A DNA stretch of 64,000 nucleotides from Prosopocoilus inquinatus (Eukaryota; Arthropoda; Insecta; Coleoptera; Lucanidae): contig CM069872.1 in assembly GCA_036172665.1 (NCBI GenBank), positions 52,810,101-52,874,100 on the forward strand, in the 5' to 3' direction. Position 1 is the stretch's first letter, and the number at the start of each line of letters is the position of its first letter. This document shows, piece by piece, positions 33,701-45,115 of the stretch. The notes beneath the pieces are model-generated. The model did not search any database. It worked only from the letters and a program-made list of their open reading frames with translations, and was not told the DNA's origin. A program made the position numbers and the translations under genes.

Positions 33701-33960
33701 AATTCATTTTTTTCTCGTGTTTCTTGCGCATTTGCGTTATTAATAACCAAGATTAACGGCAGATGGCGCTTTCGTAAAAAAAATCTCGAATTTCTAGATT
33801 ACCTTTTCCTTTCTTTTTTCTTTCTCGTCTTGTGCTCTCGAAATCGCTTTAAATTTTTGTTTTTTTTTTTGTCTGCACTTTCTAGACAACAAAACCTAAC
33901 GACAGATGGCGTTACGTTAACTTTTTGATTTCTGATTCTTTTTCATCATGCTTCCAAATC
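30771..33960 (+). repeat. Diverged ~150-bp array with a repeated (A/G)CAGATGGCGC motif
   Basis: The motif occurs at about 30786, 30930, 31665, 31762, 31928, 32104, 32250, 32418, 32569, 32712, 32863, 33013, 33180, 33348, 33608, 33760 and 33903, all on the + strand, mostly 143-168 bp apart. Two unit types alternate. One reads AACCTAACAACAGATGGCG with TACGGTAAAA after it; the other reads AACCAAGATTAACGGCAGATGG with a TGTAAAAAAAT follow-on. Flanking boxes such as GTGCACACAGAACCGAG and TGCGTTATTAATAACCAAG are well kept while T-rich fillers vary. F-rich ORFs of 65-147 aa on the + strand come from the T-rich filler and are not genes. Confidence 0.9.
31375..31625 (+). repeat. Dispersed repeat copy interrupting the motif array
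   Basis: CTTTCAACGAGGAACGGAAC, TCAGGAGGCTTTACACTCG, CACTTTTCCCTTCCCGG, CGGATGTTGCG and AAATTAGGTGCAATATTGCA follow the order seen at 60860-61060 and 58,775-58,930. It separates the first motifs (30786, 30930) from the regular part of the array. Confidence 0.8.
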
Positions 33961-34560
33961 GGAGCGTTCTTCTTTTATTTGGCTTAAAAATTCAATAATT
34001 TTTTGTCTTTTTTGCATTTTCTGGATCTTTGTTAATGAAAAATTTACGTTTATGGACAGAATTTAGGACTTTAATAGGAAACACCCGCTTGTCTTGTTGA
34101 AAAAATAAAAAAAAAAACGCACACCGGCTCTGTGATCCGCTCGCGCTTCTTGTTGTTACGACGAATATTACTAAAATGGCCGACGGGACCGTGACTTCTC
34201 TTAAAACGCAGCGTTCGGCGATGCGTGTTCGTACGATCAAAGGTTACCGCGGGCCAAATCGTAAAGTCAGTCATCCCTGGCTGTCTTTACACAGTCTATA
34301 CCTTCTTCAATTGTAATTACGAAGTAGTTAACTGTAATTCAGATTCGCTAATTAGATGACGCTTTCGAAAATATCATTTTGCTTTCTCGCTTTTTCTAGT
34401 GATAGAAACAGGTGACGGTAGACTAGACATCTATTGTTGTGAGCGCATAAAATATAATTATTTTGAATCCGTTAATCATTCGCACTGGGCAGAGCTACTT
34501 TCACCCACCCCCCATACCCCCTCACTCCCTCCTCGTCGCACCCCAATTAAAACCCGACCG
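33961..34560. other. Mixed spacer, no supported gene
   Basis: It contains an A-run flanked by GCACACCGGCTCTG, and ATTAGATGACGCTTTCGAA at 34352, which repeats 33482-33500 and marks another diverged piece of the preceding array. C-rich CACCCACCCCCCATACCCCC lies near 34502. Minus-strand ORFs at 33992-34274 have no recognisable domain. Confidence 0.4.
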
Positions 34561-34960
34561 TCTCGACTTCATCATCATAACGTTTGATTTTCTCGCGTTA
34601 AATCAAAAATAAAAAATACATCGCCTAATTACGCTCGATTCGTTAAAGCTCGCGCCTAATTAACAGTTCGAGTTGTGACTTACTTAATTAGCGACAGGCG
34701 TCGCGTCGCAGCATCGGCGTCGTCGTCGCCGCCGCCTGTTTAAATTAATGCAGATTACATAATTTATCGGCGGGCTTATAAATCAGGCGAAAATTCGCGC
34801 GCGCCGCGACGCCATTTACGGGGCGCGCGTCTAAATAAATTTCCTGACGCGCACATGTCAAAACACACCCCCGTGAATAATTCGTGTAATCGCGGGCGAT
34901 AATTTCGGCGGCGGGGTTCACCTTGAAGAGGCAAGCGGGGCCGACGTCGTCGGCGTCTAG
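34561..34960. promoter_or_regulatory. Candidate conserved non-coding or regulatory island
   Basis: Single-copy sequence mixing CpG-rich stretches (GTCGTCGTCGCCGCCGCC, GCGCGCGCCGCGACGCC, GGGGCGCGCG) with several TAATTA/TTAAAT homeodomain-type words (for example CCTAATTACGC, CCTAATTAAC, ACTTAATTAGC). There is no open frame of note. This composition contrasts with the T-rich repeats on either side and resembles what one expects of enhancer-type DNA. It is inference only. Confidence 0.3.
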
Positions 34961-35129
34961 ACTTTTCTAGAAATAACAATAATAGGAAAAAAATAATATC
35001 AAAATTCAAAAATAAACTTTTCGTTCCGCTCACCGACACTGAGTATTAACTAATTTTAACTACCCCCCCCCCCCAATCCTATTTTTGGGGGCACAGTAAT
35101 TTTAATTGTAAAAACTGGAATTTGAAAAA

Positions 35130-35470
35130 TTTTATTTTTCACAGCAAATCGTGAAAAACAGTTTACTTTTCTCCGACTCGACGAAAATTAATCGCATTGA
35201 ATTAAACAGAAAATAACAAGAGTTAAGCCGGCGACGAGATAAAACGCCAGCTTTACAATAAGATAAAATCCACGAAGCAACTCGCTCTTTCATTTTTCAC
35301 AGCACACCGGGAAAAACGGGTTGCCTTTCTTCGTGAATATAATAACACAAACTCAGGAAAAATTAATCGAATGAAATTTAAAAGCAGAAAATGTAAGTTA
35401 AAAACGCGAGCTTCTCAATAAGCTAAGATCTACGAAACAACAGAGGCTGTATTTACCGCTCTTAAGAGGA
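35130..35470 (+). repeat. Two tandem units of the CACAGCA/GGGAAAAAC repeat, cluster 1
   Basis: Units contain TTTTTCACAGCA, CGGGAAAAACGGGTT, GCCTTTC, ACACAAACTCAGG, TTAATCGAAT, CAGAAAAT, AACGCGAGCTT and AAGATAAAATCCACGAAGCAA. The same family returns as cluster 2 at 38975-39610. A poly-C run at 35064-35075 precedes it. Confidence 0.85.
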
Positions 35471-36714
35471 ATTCCACCGAATAATGCCATATACGAAAAC
35501 CATTAAAACGCGCGAAGTCGTAGAGGCTTTAGTTCTTAATCAATTTATTTCATTTTTTTACAGCACATATTTAAGGACTAGAACTACAGAATGACCAATG
35601 GAAATTTCGCTACGATTAGTTGTTAATTAGAAAAAAAATAATTAACATTTAAAAATCGTAGTTGAACTTTACAGTAAAATTAAATATACTTCCAGTTCAT
35701 ATTTTCGAAAACGCGTTGGTCACTTTGTAGATTGAAGTTTTGTTAACAAAACCGCGAAAACAGCTTTAAAAAATATGTATATGTAATGTAGTTATGAATT
35801 CGCGCGTTTTGCATGTTTTTCATGAATTATTTTCATGAGGCGTGGACGGATGTCTCCCACTATCAATTGTGGGGGAGGTAACGAAAGAGGAAGCAAACAT
35901 ATCTTCTCTTTCTGTTCCTCTAAAAATTGTTTAAGAGAATATTGCGGCTGGAAACAAAAATTAGCTTGTGACAGGCTGGTGGCAGGTCGGATCCGAGCCG
36001 GGAGTGACCGAATATTGTCGATGTTTGAAAAATACTTCGAAAGCATTTTGAATAATTTATTTACGTGAATTTTAATTTTAACATAGGTATAGGCAAAAGA
36101 AACGAAAAATTGAAATTACACTTGTACATACTATAAAATTGAAGTGTTTGTCGGAAGTATGAATGTTAAAATGTTTGCAACAATGACGATAACGAGAATA
36201 TAATAATAGAAGAAAATATTTTTAAATTAATTACAAAATATTTAAATGTTTGTCAATAAATTTCGAACTCCGTTACTAAATCTTTTCTAAGTGGAGTTTT
36301 ATTAATGTGTTAATAAAATTTAATTATGTAAAAGTTTTTGTTATGAATGAATATGTCTTCGTGTAAATAAGCTGTAACACTAATTATGTTTCTACAGAAA
36401 TTACTAATTAAAACTTAGAATAAAATATTAAATTAAAAATATGCGTTGTTAATGAGGACAATAAATAATACTAGCAATTGAATATATTTTCGGAAAAAAA
36501 ATTCAAGTTCAATATTGTTAGTAATTTGACATTACTTCTATAAAGATATTTTTTGCGTTGAAATCGAGATTCCAAAATTAACAATAATTAGAGTCAATAG
36601 AATAGTCAAGTGCTAATTAATATAGTTCTTCTAAAAGAAATCCGAGACATGTGGTTCTAACCGGAAGCCAAGAATTCAACTGTAGTTCTTTATAATAAAG
36701 GAGTTGATCGCATG
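35471..36714. other. AT-rich single-copy region, no supported gene
   Basis: Overlapping short ORFs on both strands near 35792-36068 have no recognisable domain. From 36060 to 36700 it is strongly AT-rich with no obvious repeats. Confidence 0.4.
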
Positions 36715-36716
36715 TA

Positions 36717-37351
36717 CAGGGTGATTACGCGAGAATTCTTACCCCCCTTAACTCCTTTATTTTTGATTTCAAGAAAAAATGTTTAATACAAAACTTGTAG
36801 GGACTAATTCAAAGTTACTCCGTGTGCTCACAGAAAAACAATTTGTGGTCGGATAAACGAGATATGAACTAAGTTTTTTTCTTTAATGGAACACCCTATA
36901 TATTATTAAGATTTTCGATTTTAAATTAAACTAATAATGTAGAAGGTGTCTATAAAATAATTCCTATTTAATTTATTTTATTTTTGAATTTTATATGTAG
37001 AAAACTCCCATTTATACAAGAGATACGATTCAAAATATCTTAAAAACTTTTACATTTTGCGTAAAAAAATTGAGAACGCTTTAAATATGTTTTACGTTAA
37101 ATTTTCAGTTATTTTTTAAAGTTCAATTTTTCCGAAATATCTAAATCGATTTAATATGTTAATAGTAAAATTTTATTCAATGTTATTTTATTTAAAATCA
37201 AAACTTCGTTTATTTTTTTGAGTGTCCGACACTCAATTGTTTTTTGTGAATAACTATAGCAGTACTGAAATAAATTGTACGACTTCTTTTATCTTTTTTT
37301 CTTTCTAAAATCAAAGTAAAAGGAGGTAGGAATTCTCGCGTAGTCACCCTG
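36717..37351. mobile_element. MITE with ~45-bp imperfect TIRs starting CAGGGTGA
   Basis: The left end CAGGGTGATTACGCGAGAAT is the inverse complement of the right end ATTCTCGCGTAGTCACCCTG except for one base, and the similarity continues inward through the TACCCCCCTTAACTCCTTT / CCTACCTCCTTTTACTTTG pair and a TTTGATTT. Length is about 635 bp with no ORF. A clear target-site duplication was not found. The superfamily is not assigned. Confidence 0.8.
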
Positions 37352-37353
37352 CA

Positions 37354-38241
37354 CGGTGCTCGAAAAAAGGAATGTATTCCCAATAATATGCAAATGTTTG
37401 GGCTAAACTGCCGAGACCCACATTACAGAGAGGCGGCCAAGCATTGCGAGCAGGTAATCCCGCTTGCGAAATGTGTCTGAGAGATATTCGAAACGTTAGA
37501 CTGCCAGCTTCCGTAAATATAATTATAAAACAAAGCGTTGTATTGTAACAATTTTATCGAATCACATTTTTCGTTTTTAATTCCAAGATAAAAATATAAA
37601 TACGCATGATGGCCATAATCAGAAACAGCTACAGTACAGGATTCCAGAGAAAAATTGTATTATTGATTTTAAAAATTATCGATGATGCCACATCAACTTA
37701 TTCTATTTAATTTTGTGTATTCCTAATTTAAAATAATTTAACTCGATATTTCATTTGCTCCTGGCAAAATAAAATTCATAAAACGAACTATGATACAATC
37801 CAAAAGAGTTTATATTTGAAATGAACACTGAACCTTTACAATTTAAAAATAAAACGAATAACAATAAAATATTAAATGAATATTACTGCTTAAACACAAG
37901 TTAAAGGCCGAAATAAATCCTTGCAGAATTCTAATTCTTAAATATTGAAATAATTTTTTTAATTAATAATTAATTACCATATGAGAATTTTTATAATTTT
38001 ATAAAAAAAAATAAAAATTTACTTTTATTGTTCATGTATTGCATAGCAAAAAATGTATGACTTTACCAAACAAATAACACTTTGTTTTATAATTATATTT
38101 ACAGAATTTAGCAGTCGCACGTTTCGAATTTATCTCAGGCAGATTAAATACATTTCGCAAGCAGGATTACCTGCTCGCAATGCTTGCCTTGGCTTGCTGT
38201 AAGCATTTTATGGAGGAGACATTCCTTTTTTCGGGTACTGT
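37354..38241. mobile_element. Inverted-repeat element with ~135-150-bp arms
   Basis: The left arm (37354-37505) and right arm (38111-38241) are inverse complements. GCATTGCGAGCAGGTAATCC, GCTTGCGAAATGT and CGAAAAAAGGAATGT are shared, with 33 of 34 bases matching across 37441-37474. The 600-bp interior is AT-rich and non-coding. Exact termini are uncertain. The left end abuts the preceding MITE, which suggests nesting or an insertion preference. Confidence 0.75.
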
Positions 38242-38974
38242 ACTTTCGAGTTGGAATTCGTGAACATTTTCCTACAAAATATATTAAACATTCTTTATTC
38301 TAATTCACACATAAATGACGTATATAAAAATAAAAATTTAATTAAATTCTATAATAAAGTTTGACTATATTAATTTATTAAAACTGTTCATCTCATCTTA
38401 AACGAGTTGTCTTCATCATTATTATTTTAAAATTCCCTCCCAAGAATCGTGAATTATCGTGTGCTGGGGCCCGTTCGGGAATAAGAAAGAGCGCTCTCTG
38501 GGTAATATACTTTCTCTCTCATGTAAATTATTTTGCGTGTTTTGCTTTCCATTTTAAACGCCCAAGGTGCAATCGCAATGCAGTTTCTGAACGCGCCTCA
38601 GTGGCCTCTCGAATCGTCATGAGCGATTCGGATTTCATCGAACGGCCAGCCTGCTGCCCCCACATTATTTACAGTAGATATTTGTAATTGTAAAAATATT
38701 GTAAACATGCTGATACTGCCGAAGATTATTTGTATGTGGAGCTTATTTCTGCTTCAAAAATTTAAATTTCGTTAGAAGCCAACGACGCCGAAAGACAATG
38801 CAACAACATGCTAAAGGGTAACCAATGAAATGTTTGGAGCGCACCTACAGCCAAGGCCAACCAATAATAAAATTCGAAACATTTCCCCTTAAATGTCGTA
38901 GTGTTGGGGATTAACAAGCAAGTAAAATACCAACCCGAGAGGGGTACCTTCGCAAGGATTCCTCTTAATATTAA
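38242..38974. other. Spacer with a moderately GC-rich patch, no supported gene
   Basis: The patch at 38460-38660 (GGGCCCGTTCGGGAATAAG, CGCGCCTCAGTGGCC, CGATTCGGATTTC) is single-copy. A minus-strand ORF of 134 aa at 38762-39166 is hydrophobic at its C-terminus but extends into the CACAGCA repeat and lacks known motifs, so it is not accepted. Confidence 0.4.
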
Positions 38975-39610
38975 AATACGTACATTTTCGGAGAGGTTTA
39001 AAAATTTCTCACAGCAATCCGGGAAAAGCGGTTCGCCTTTCGTCGCGAATGACACAAACTCGGAGGCGATTATTCGAATTAAATAAGACAGAAAGAAAAT
39101 AGTAAAAGTTAATCCGGCGACGAGATAAAACGCGAGCTTTCCAATAAGATAAAATCCACGAAGCAACTGGCTCCTTCATTTTTCACAGCACGCCGGGAAA
39201 AACTGTTTGCCTTTCTTCGTGAATATAACACAAACTCAGGAAGAATTAATCGAATTAAATTAAAAGCAGAAAATGGGAGTTAAAAACGCGAGCTTCTCGA
39301 TGAGCTAAGATCTACGAAGCAGCAGAGGCGGCTTTTTTTTACTACTCTCAATATTAAAACACGTACAGTTTCGGGTCGGTTAAAAAATTTTCACAGCAAT
39401 CCGGGAAAATCGGTTCGCCTTTCGTCGCGAATTAAATTAGACAGAAAGAAAATAATAAAAGTAAACCTGGCGACGAGCATAGAAAAAAAATTATATATTA
39501 TTGGGTTGTTTTAATAATAAAAGTTAACCCGGCGACGAGATAAAACGCGAGCTTTTCAGCAAGATAAAATCCACGGAGCCTTTCACCACTCTTGACGATA
39601 GTTTTTACAA
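38975..39610 (+). repeat. CACAGCA/GGGAAAAAC repeat, cluster 2 (about four units)
   Basis: Units start near 39008, 39180, 39390 and about 39500. They share CACAGCAATCCGGGAAAA, GCCTTTCGTCGCGAAT, GACAGAAAGAAAATA, GGCGACGAGATAAAACGCG and AAGATAAAATCCACG. The third unit is shortened and the fourth is interrupted by TTATATATTATTGGG. The 35130-35470 cluster is the same family 3.5 kb upstream. Confidence 0.88.
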
Positions 39611-40743
39611 CTACAGTCACGTGACAATTCGCGTTATAAGACGGAGCGTTCTTTCAGTTTGCAAGAAAATGCAGAGCAATCAAGAATAAAAAAAAACAAA
39701 AAGCACTGTTAGATTTAGTTGCACGGTTGAAAAACGGGAGAAATCAAAAGGAATAAAATATTTTGAAACGCCGGCGAATTTTTACAGCGGCGCCATCTGT
39801 TGTTAGTCCATGATTATTATTAATGGCGATTCAAGAAGTGCGCAAGACACAGAAACAAATTCGTTTAAATTTCAGAAAAACAAAGCGAGGAAAAAAGGAA
39901 GACGACAAGAAAATCGCAGAAATGGCCCAAAAACTAGACCAAGTCTTCGTACGCCAGCGCCATCTATCGTCATCTCTTTTTACTGATTATCATTAAGAAT
40001 GAACGGCTAGAACTTGATACGTTAGAGAAGGATAACGTTTTTAATTCTAATTTAAATTAATAATAATTATGAATTATTAGAGTTAAACACATGTTGTGAC
40101 GACGTTATTAATTCGTCATTAATTATTATTATTATTATTTAAAAAAAATTGTTGCAAATCGTTTTTGATTGCAGTGAAAACCTCGAGCAGCCTCTGTACA
40201 GCTGTTTCAGCCCTATTTGGGGCTTCTTCCGCAGAGACGTAGCTCAATGTCAGGTCAAAAAGCGATCGTAGGATGTCGCTGTTTTATCTATTCATGATTA
40301 TTATTGTTAACGAAAATGCCCTACTTTGTAAACTGCAAATATAAAGTAGAATCGTTGCAGACGATATTTCTCTCAATACTACAAACAGAAAAATATTTTG
40401 GAGGTCACATAAAATTCAAAAAAAAAAAAATCAATCATATCCGAGTCCCACGTGATGGTCCGAGTTAGGCAACCAAACTTACACTTATTGTAATTAACAC
40501 TTTACGTAAAAATAATCACTCAGATAATAATAATCACAATCAGTCAATGAGTGAATAACGGAATTATTTTTTTTTCCAGAAATTAAACGTAAAACTGCCG
40601 CATAAATCTGAATATAATTAATTAAAAAAAAAAAAATTCGTGATGAAAACGTTTTTCCGGTGGCAAGAAAATGTCTAACAGCCTCTCCGAAACGAGACAT
40701 TTTCGAAAACCCTGCGAATAGTTTTGTTAATTAATAAATAAAT
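39611..40743. other. Mixed region with two reverse-oriented AGATGGCGC motifs
   Basis: GGCGCCATCTGTTGTTAG near 39788 and CAGCGCCATCTATCG near 39956 are inverse complements of the motif in the 30.8-33.9 kb array. Further on, CCTCTGTACAGCTGTTTCAG (40191) resembles a weaker block near 4574-4595. A-runs and AT-rich filler complete the stretch and no gene is supported. Confidence 0.5.
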
Positions 40744-40933
40744 AATCACGTACATTATTTAATGGGCGGATAATTGAAATATAAATTTGCTTCCGCGTGA
40801 TTACAGCTAATGACTAATTGCCCTCCGGTCATAAAATCGAAGCGGCGGATCATTCGTTTCACGCTGAAAATGTTTCATGACATCGATTGCGGAACGTCGG
40901 GTCAAGGCAAGAGCAACTTTGAACTTGCGTCAC
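40744..40933 (+). repeat. 190-bp direct repeat, copy 1 (copy 2 at 42562-42750)
   Basis: ATCACGTACATTATTTAATG, GGGCGGATAA, CCTCCGGTCATAAAATCGAA, GACATCGATTGCGGAACGTC and CAAGAGCAACTTTGAACTTG are shared at high identity by both copies, 1.8 kb apart. Confidence 0.9.
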
Positions 40934-42090
40934 TTACCCCAATTAAGTCGGAAACGTTTTCCTTCTTCTTCTTCTTCTTACCACCCCACTTTCTCATTCC
41001 TTTGAAGAATTTATTTCAATAATAATAATAACCGTTGGCTTCTAGTAGTGTGTACTTATGTATATCGGAACTCGTTTTTTAAGTCGGGGAAAAAAAATAG
41101 TATATGTACATATAGTAAGTGGGAGGTTTGAGTAATGATTAAAGCACGGATTTAAACGCACGAGTCAGCGTCAGTTTTAGTGTTGTGAACGTGAATTGCT
41201 ATAATATTGTTAGGGCAGACTTTAACCCTCCCTTTATTATATGAAAAAAAAAAGTTTTGTTGAGATCTCTTCTGAAACTAAACTAGATTGGAGCAGTTTG
41301 TTAAAGATAGTGGAAGTTCTTCTTCTTCTCCTTCCAACTAAACTATATTTATGTCGTGGGCTTTGGCCTTGTCAAAGAAGCCGAGTGTAATTGGTTGCGT
41401 TGGGATTACGCAAGAGCGCCCTCCGGGAATATAAAAATGGGCGCCCGAGACGCACTGTCGCTGAAATCAACCCCCCCAAAACTACATTACGTCCGTTCAG
41501 GATTTTCATTTTCCGGCGGGGTTAATGAATAACATAAAAATTCGGTTTCTCTTTCGGCTTGCTTGTTTTGAATTTGCTTTCTGCATTTAGTTTCATACTT
41601 ACCGTCCTGGCTTTAAAAATATAATGAATTTACTTCACGCAGATTTCTTCATTTCTTTTTTTTTTCAATTGGTCCCCAAAAATTTAATTTAAATTTAGTC
41701 AATTTGTGTTTACCATCCAAAATCTTTAGTTATGATCTGATTATCAAATAATGTAATTAGCGACGTACTCATGCACATAAATCAAGCTACAGCATAAAGT
41801 CAAAATGACTATAGGACCGGCCTATAAATTTCAATTAATATCTTGTCGATTTTCAACGAGCGACGTAATTCTGCCAGAAATTGTTTACCGTTGCCGACCG
41901 AACGTATCGCACACACGGTTTGCGTTAATTCGCCGTCAACAACAACAAAAGGCAGTCAGTCAGCCAATAACATCACAGCGCGAACAAAAAGGTAGCTTAC
42001 CGCATTCGGGCGAAATCTATTCTCACGTTGTTTCTCGTTCGACTTCGAGAAAGCGCCCGCTTTCAAAAAAAAAAAAAAAATCGAAAAAAC
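40934..42090. other. Mixed single-copy region, no supported gene
   Basis: It holds a (TTC)n run near 40964-40977 and a TATA-like AATATAAAAATGGGCG near 41430. A + strand ORF at 41805-42131 is basic and ends in A-runs with no domain. The TATA-like word could mark a promoter, but no transcript-like sequence follows. Confidence 0.4.
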
Positions 42091-42139
42091 GAAAACGAAA
42101 AAGGAAAATTATATTACCTATAAACACTTGAAAGAAACA

Positions 42140-43810
42140 GGAAATTAGTCATTAAATTCGACTTCAGTAACAAAGAACAGCGTTTAACATCCTCAGAAAC
42201 AATTCAGTCTTATGATAAAGACAAAATCCGCAACAGATTTGACACGAAAATGTGTGAAGTTGTATAAAAAGCCCAAAAAAGGGGGCGTTTGCGGGAGTAC
42301 TCACGCGTAGCTTACAGTTCCCTCAACGTAATTCACGCTCGCACAAACTAGAAAACTAGCTTACTGTTGCGCAGCTACTTCTGACCTGATTGATGACTTG
42401 AATATTCTAAATTTATTGTCCTTTCCTTCCTTTTGTGTTTTAATCAAAAAGGACGAGTGGCTGAAGCCCAAGGAAGGGACGTTGTCGCGTCTGCGGGAGT
42501 ACTCACGCGTAGACTACACTTCTCTCAACATTAATCTCGCTCGCAGAAAGTAGAAAACTGAATCACGTACATTATTTAATGGGCGGATAACTGAAATATA
42601 AATTTGTTTCCGCGTGATTGCAGCTAGTAACTGATTGCCCTCCGGTCATAAAATCGAAGCGGCGGATCATCCGCTTTACGCTGAAAATATTTCACGACAT
42701 CGATTGCGGAACGTCGGGTCAAGGCAAGAGCAACTTTGAACTTGAGTCACAGTAACAAAGAACAGCGTTTATATTCCTCAGGAACAATTCGGTCTTATGA
42801 TAAAGACAAATCCGCAACAGATTTGGCACGAAAATGTATGAAGTTGTATTAAAAGCCCAAAACAGGGGGCGTTTGCGGAAGTACTCACGCGTGGCTTACA
42901 ACTTCTCTCAACATTAATCTCGCTCGCAAAAAGTAGAAAACTGACATATCGTTGCGCAGCTATTTCTGACGTGATTGATGATTTGCCAAGTCTAATTTTT
43001 TAATCTTTTCCTTCTCTCTTGTTTTTTAATCAAAAAGAACGAGTGGTTAAAACCCAAAGAAGGGGCGTTGGCGCGTCTGCGGGAGTACTCACGCGTAGCT
43101 TACAACTCCCTCAACGTAATTCTCGCTCTTAAAACCAGAAAACTAGCTTCCTCTTGCACAGCTATTTCTGACGTATTGGATGATTTGTTAAATCTAATTT
43201 TTTTCTTTTTTCTTTTTGTTAAATCTAATTTTTTTCTTTTCCCTTCTTTTTTTTTAATCAAAAAATCAAAAAGAACGAGTGGCTAAATCCTAAAAAAAGA
43301 GACGTTGGCGCGTCTGCGGGAGTACTCACGCGCAGGTTACAATTCTTTCAACGTAATTGAAGACCTTGGCGCAATACAGGATTAAGTCGAAAATGCAAAT
43401 TTTAGCTACGTTAATAAAAACGTTTTAATAATTTACAATCGAAGATAAGTGAAGTAATGAGATATGCCCTAGCCGTCAATTTGGACAACAGAATGTACAA
43501 AAATACTTCCGTTGTTGCGCCAAACGAATAAGCAATACCGATTATAGTTAAAAACCGGTGATATTCCAATTTAAACAGAATTGCACCCAAGGTCCTCAAT
43601 ACTCGCACGCAAGAACTAGAAAAGCAGCTCACTGTTGCACAGATACCTCTGACTTGATTGATGAGTTGCCAAATCTATTTTTTTTTATCTTTTCCTTCTA
43701 TCTTTCCTTTTAATCGAAAAGAACGAGTGGCTAAAGTTCAAAAAAAGGGGGCGTTTGCGCTCGCGTCTGCGAGAGTACTCCCGCGCAGCTTACAATTCTC
43801 TCAACGTCAA
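42140..43810 (+). repeat. Complex tandem cluster around GCGGGAGTACTCACGCG
   Basis: The box GGGAGTACTCACGCGTAG (or a close variant) occurs near 42293, 42503, 42877, 43080 and 43317, with a degenerate form near 43770. It is usually followed by CTCAACGTAATTC or CTCAACATTAATC, then GAAAACTAGCTTACTG, TTCTGACCTGATTGATG, and a T-rich tract ending AATCAAAAAGAACGAGTGGC. Spacings vary from about 200 to 450 bp, with insertions such as the 190-bp repeat at 42562-42750. Confidence 0.85.
42562..42750 (+). repeat. 190-bp direct repeat, copy 2
   Basis: Matches 40744-40933 in the same orientation with a few substitutions (GATAACTG for GATAATTG, ATCCGCTTTAC for ATTCGTTTCAC) and lies inside the GGGAGTACTC cluster. 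Confidence 0.9.
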
Positions 43811-44685
43811 AAATAAAGTATGACGCACGCACTCCGCTTGCAAAAATGAGACGCGGCGCGCATAAATAAACAAAAAAGGAAATAAGAAGGAAAAAACTCA
43901 ACAACAACGGTATGCCAAATAAAAATTGAGCATTAACTGAATCAATTTAACAAGAGAAAGACAATAAACGCGTGAGACGCAATTCGTGTAAATAAAATGA
44001 CAGCAAAAGCAAGCAAAAATGTGCATTTTTACAAAGTAAAAAAATTAGGCCGTACGATCAAGATACTCATAAAGAGTTACTTGCCTCGTCACGAGCTCAT
44101 TCCGCAACGGTTACGGTTCCAAGGACGCAATCGGGCAACTGACGACGAATAAAACAGAAAAATAATAATAAGTAAAGTCGAGGGGTATAGAACGTTGTCG
44201 ATGTTGGAGATGGCCTTGGTGGACGGCGGCCCTAAACGGCGTCCACTACAGCGACGGGGGGGACTGGGGTCGGCATACGAGGCGTCGTTTTATTATTATT
44301 AAAAACCTGGGCCTGTTACAACTTGCTCGTTACGACTTCCCACCAAAAGAGAAGAAAACGTGGAAACCAGGAAACCGAAAACGGTTAACACACCAAATCA
44401 GTCGCATTACAGAATTTCGATACTAAAATTGGAGAAGACTCACCCCGTTCGATGAGAGAGCAGAGAAGCAGCCGCAAAGCATAGAAAACGGACCCCCTTA
44501 AACTGGTGAAAACTACCGATCCGACACAAATCCGCTGCCCTAATTTTCGTAATCCTCGATTACCCCATGAGAAGTTACGCACAAAACGCACTCTCCATGA
44601 GGTGTTTTCTCTGAGCGCGCGAATCAGAAGAAAGTCATTTTTGTATTGCAGAGCGACTGAATGTCGTTGAAGAAGACTGCAACAG
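43811..44685. other. Mixed region before the 47-bp minisatellite, no supported gene
   Basis: A/T-rich first half, then a G-rich GGGGGGGACTGGGGTCGG near 44256 preceded by an imperfect inverted pair GGTGGACGGCGG...CGGCGTCCACT. A 115-aa minus-strand ORF (44385-44732) has no recognisable domain. Confidence 0.4.
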
Positions 44686-45115
44686 ACGCCGTACGAGGAA
44701 AAGGGTGGCCTAACCAAGTGGAACATCAACACACACCGTACGAGGAAAAGGGCATCAACACACGCCGTACAAGGGAAAGGGTGGCCTAACCAAGTCGAAC
44801 ATCAACACACGCCGTACAAAGAAAAGGGTGGCCTAACCAAGTGGAACATCAACACACACCGTACGAGGAAAAGGACATCAAGACACACCGGACAAGGAAA
44901 AGGGTGGCCTAACCAAGTGGAACATCAACACACGCCGTACGAGGAAAAGGGTGGCCTAACCAAGTGGAACATCAACACACACCGTACGAGGAAAAGGGTG
45001 GCCTAACCAAGTTGAACATCAACACACACCGTACGAGGAAAAGGGTGGCCTAACCAAGTTGAACATCAACACACACCGTACGAGGAAAAGGATGGCCTAA
45101 CCAAGTGGAACATCA
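44686..45115 (+). repeat. 47-bp minisatellite, about nine units with two shortened
   Basis: The unit is CCGTACGAGGAAAAGG, GTGGCCTAACCAAGTG, GAACATCAACACACA. Two units lack the GTGGCC...GAA part (near 44737 and 44862). Single-base variants are GTACAAGG, GGACAAGG and AAGTT/AAGTC. The stops in all frames argue against coding. Confidence 0.93.

Noticed and set aside
32107..33928. F-rich ORFs (up to 147 aa) in the motif array
   Set aside because: Translations of T-rich repeat filler; similar ORFs recur with each unit.
38762..39166. 134-aa minus-strand ORF with hydrophobic segments
   Set aside because: Runs into the CACAGCA tandem repeat and matches no family; hydrophobicity follows from AT-rich codons.
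44686..45115. CRISPR-like regularly spaced repeats
   Set aside because: Eukaryotic minisatellite: the whole 47-bp unit repeats and there are no unique spacers.
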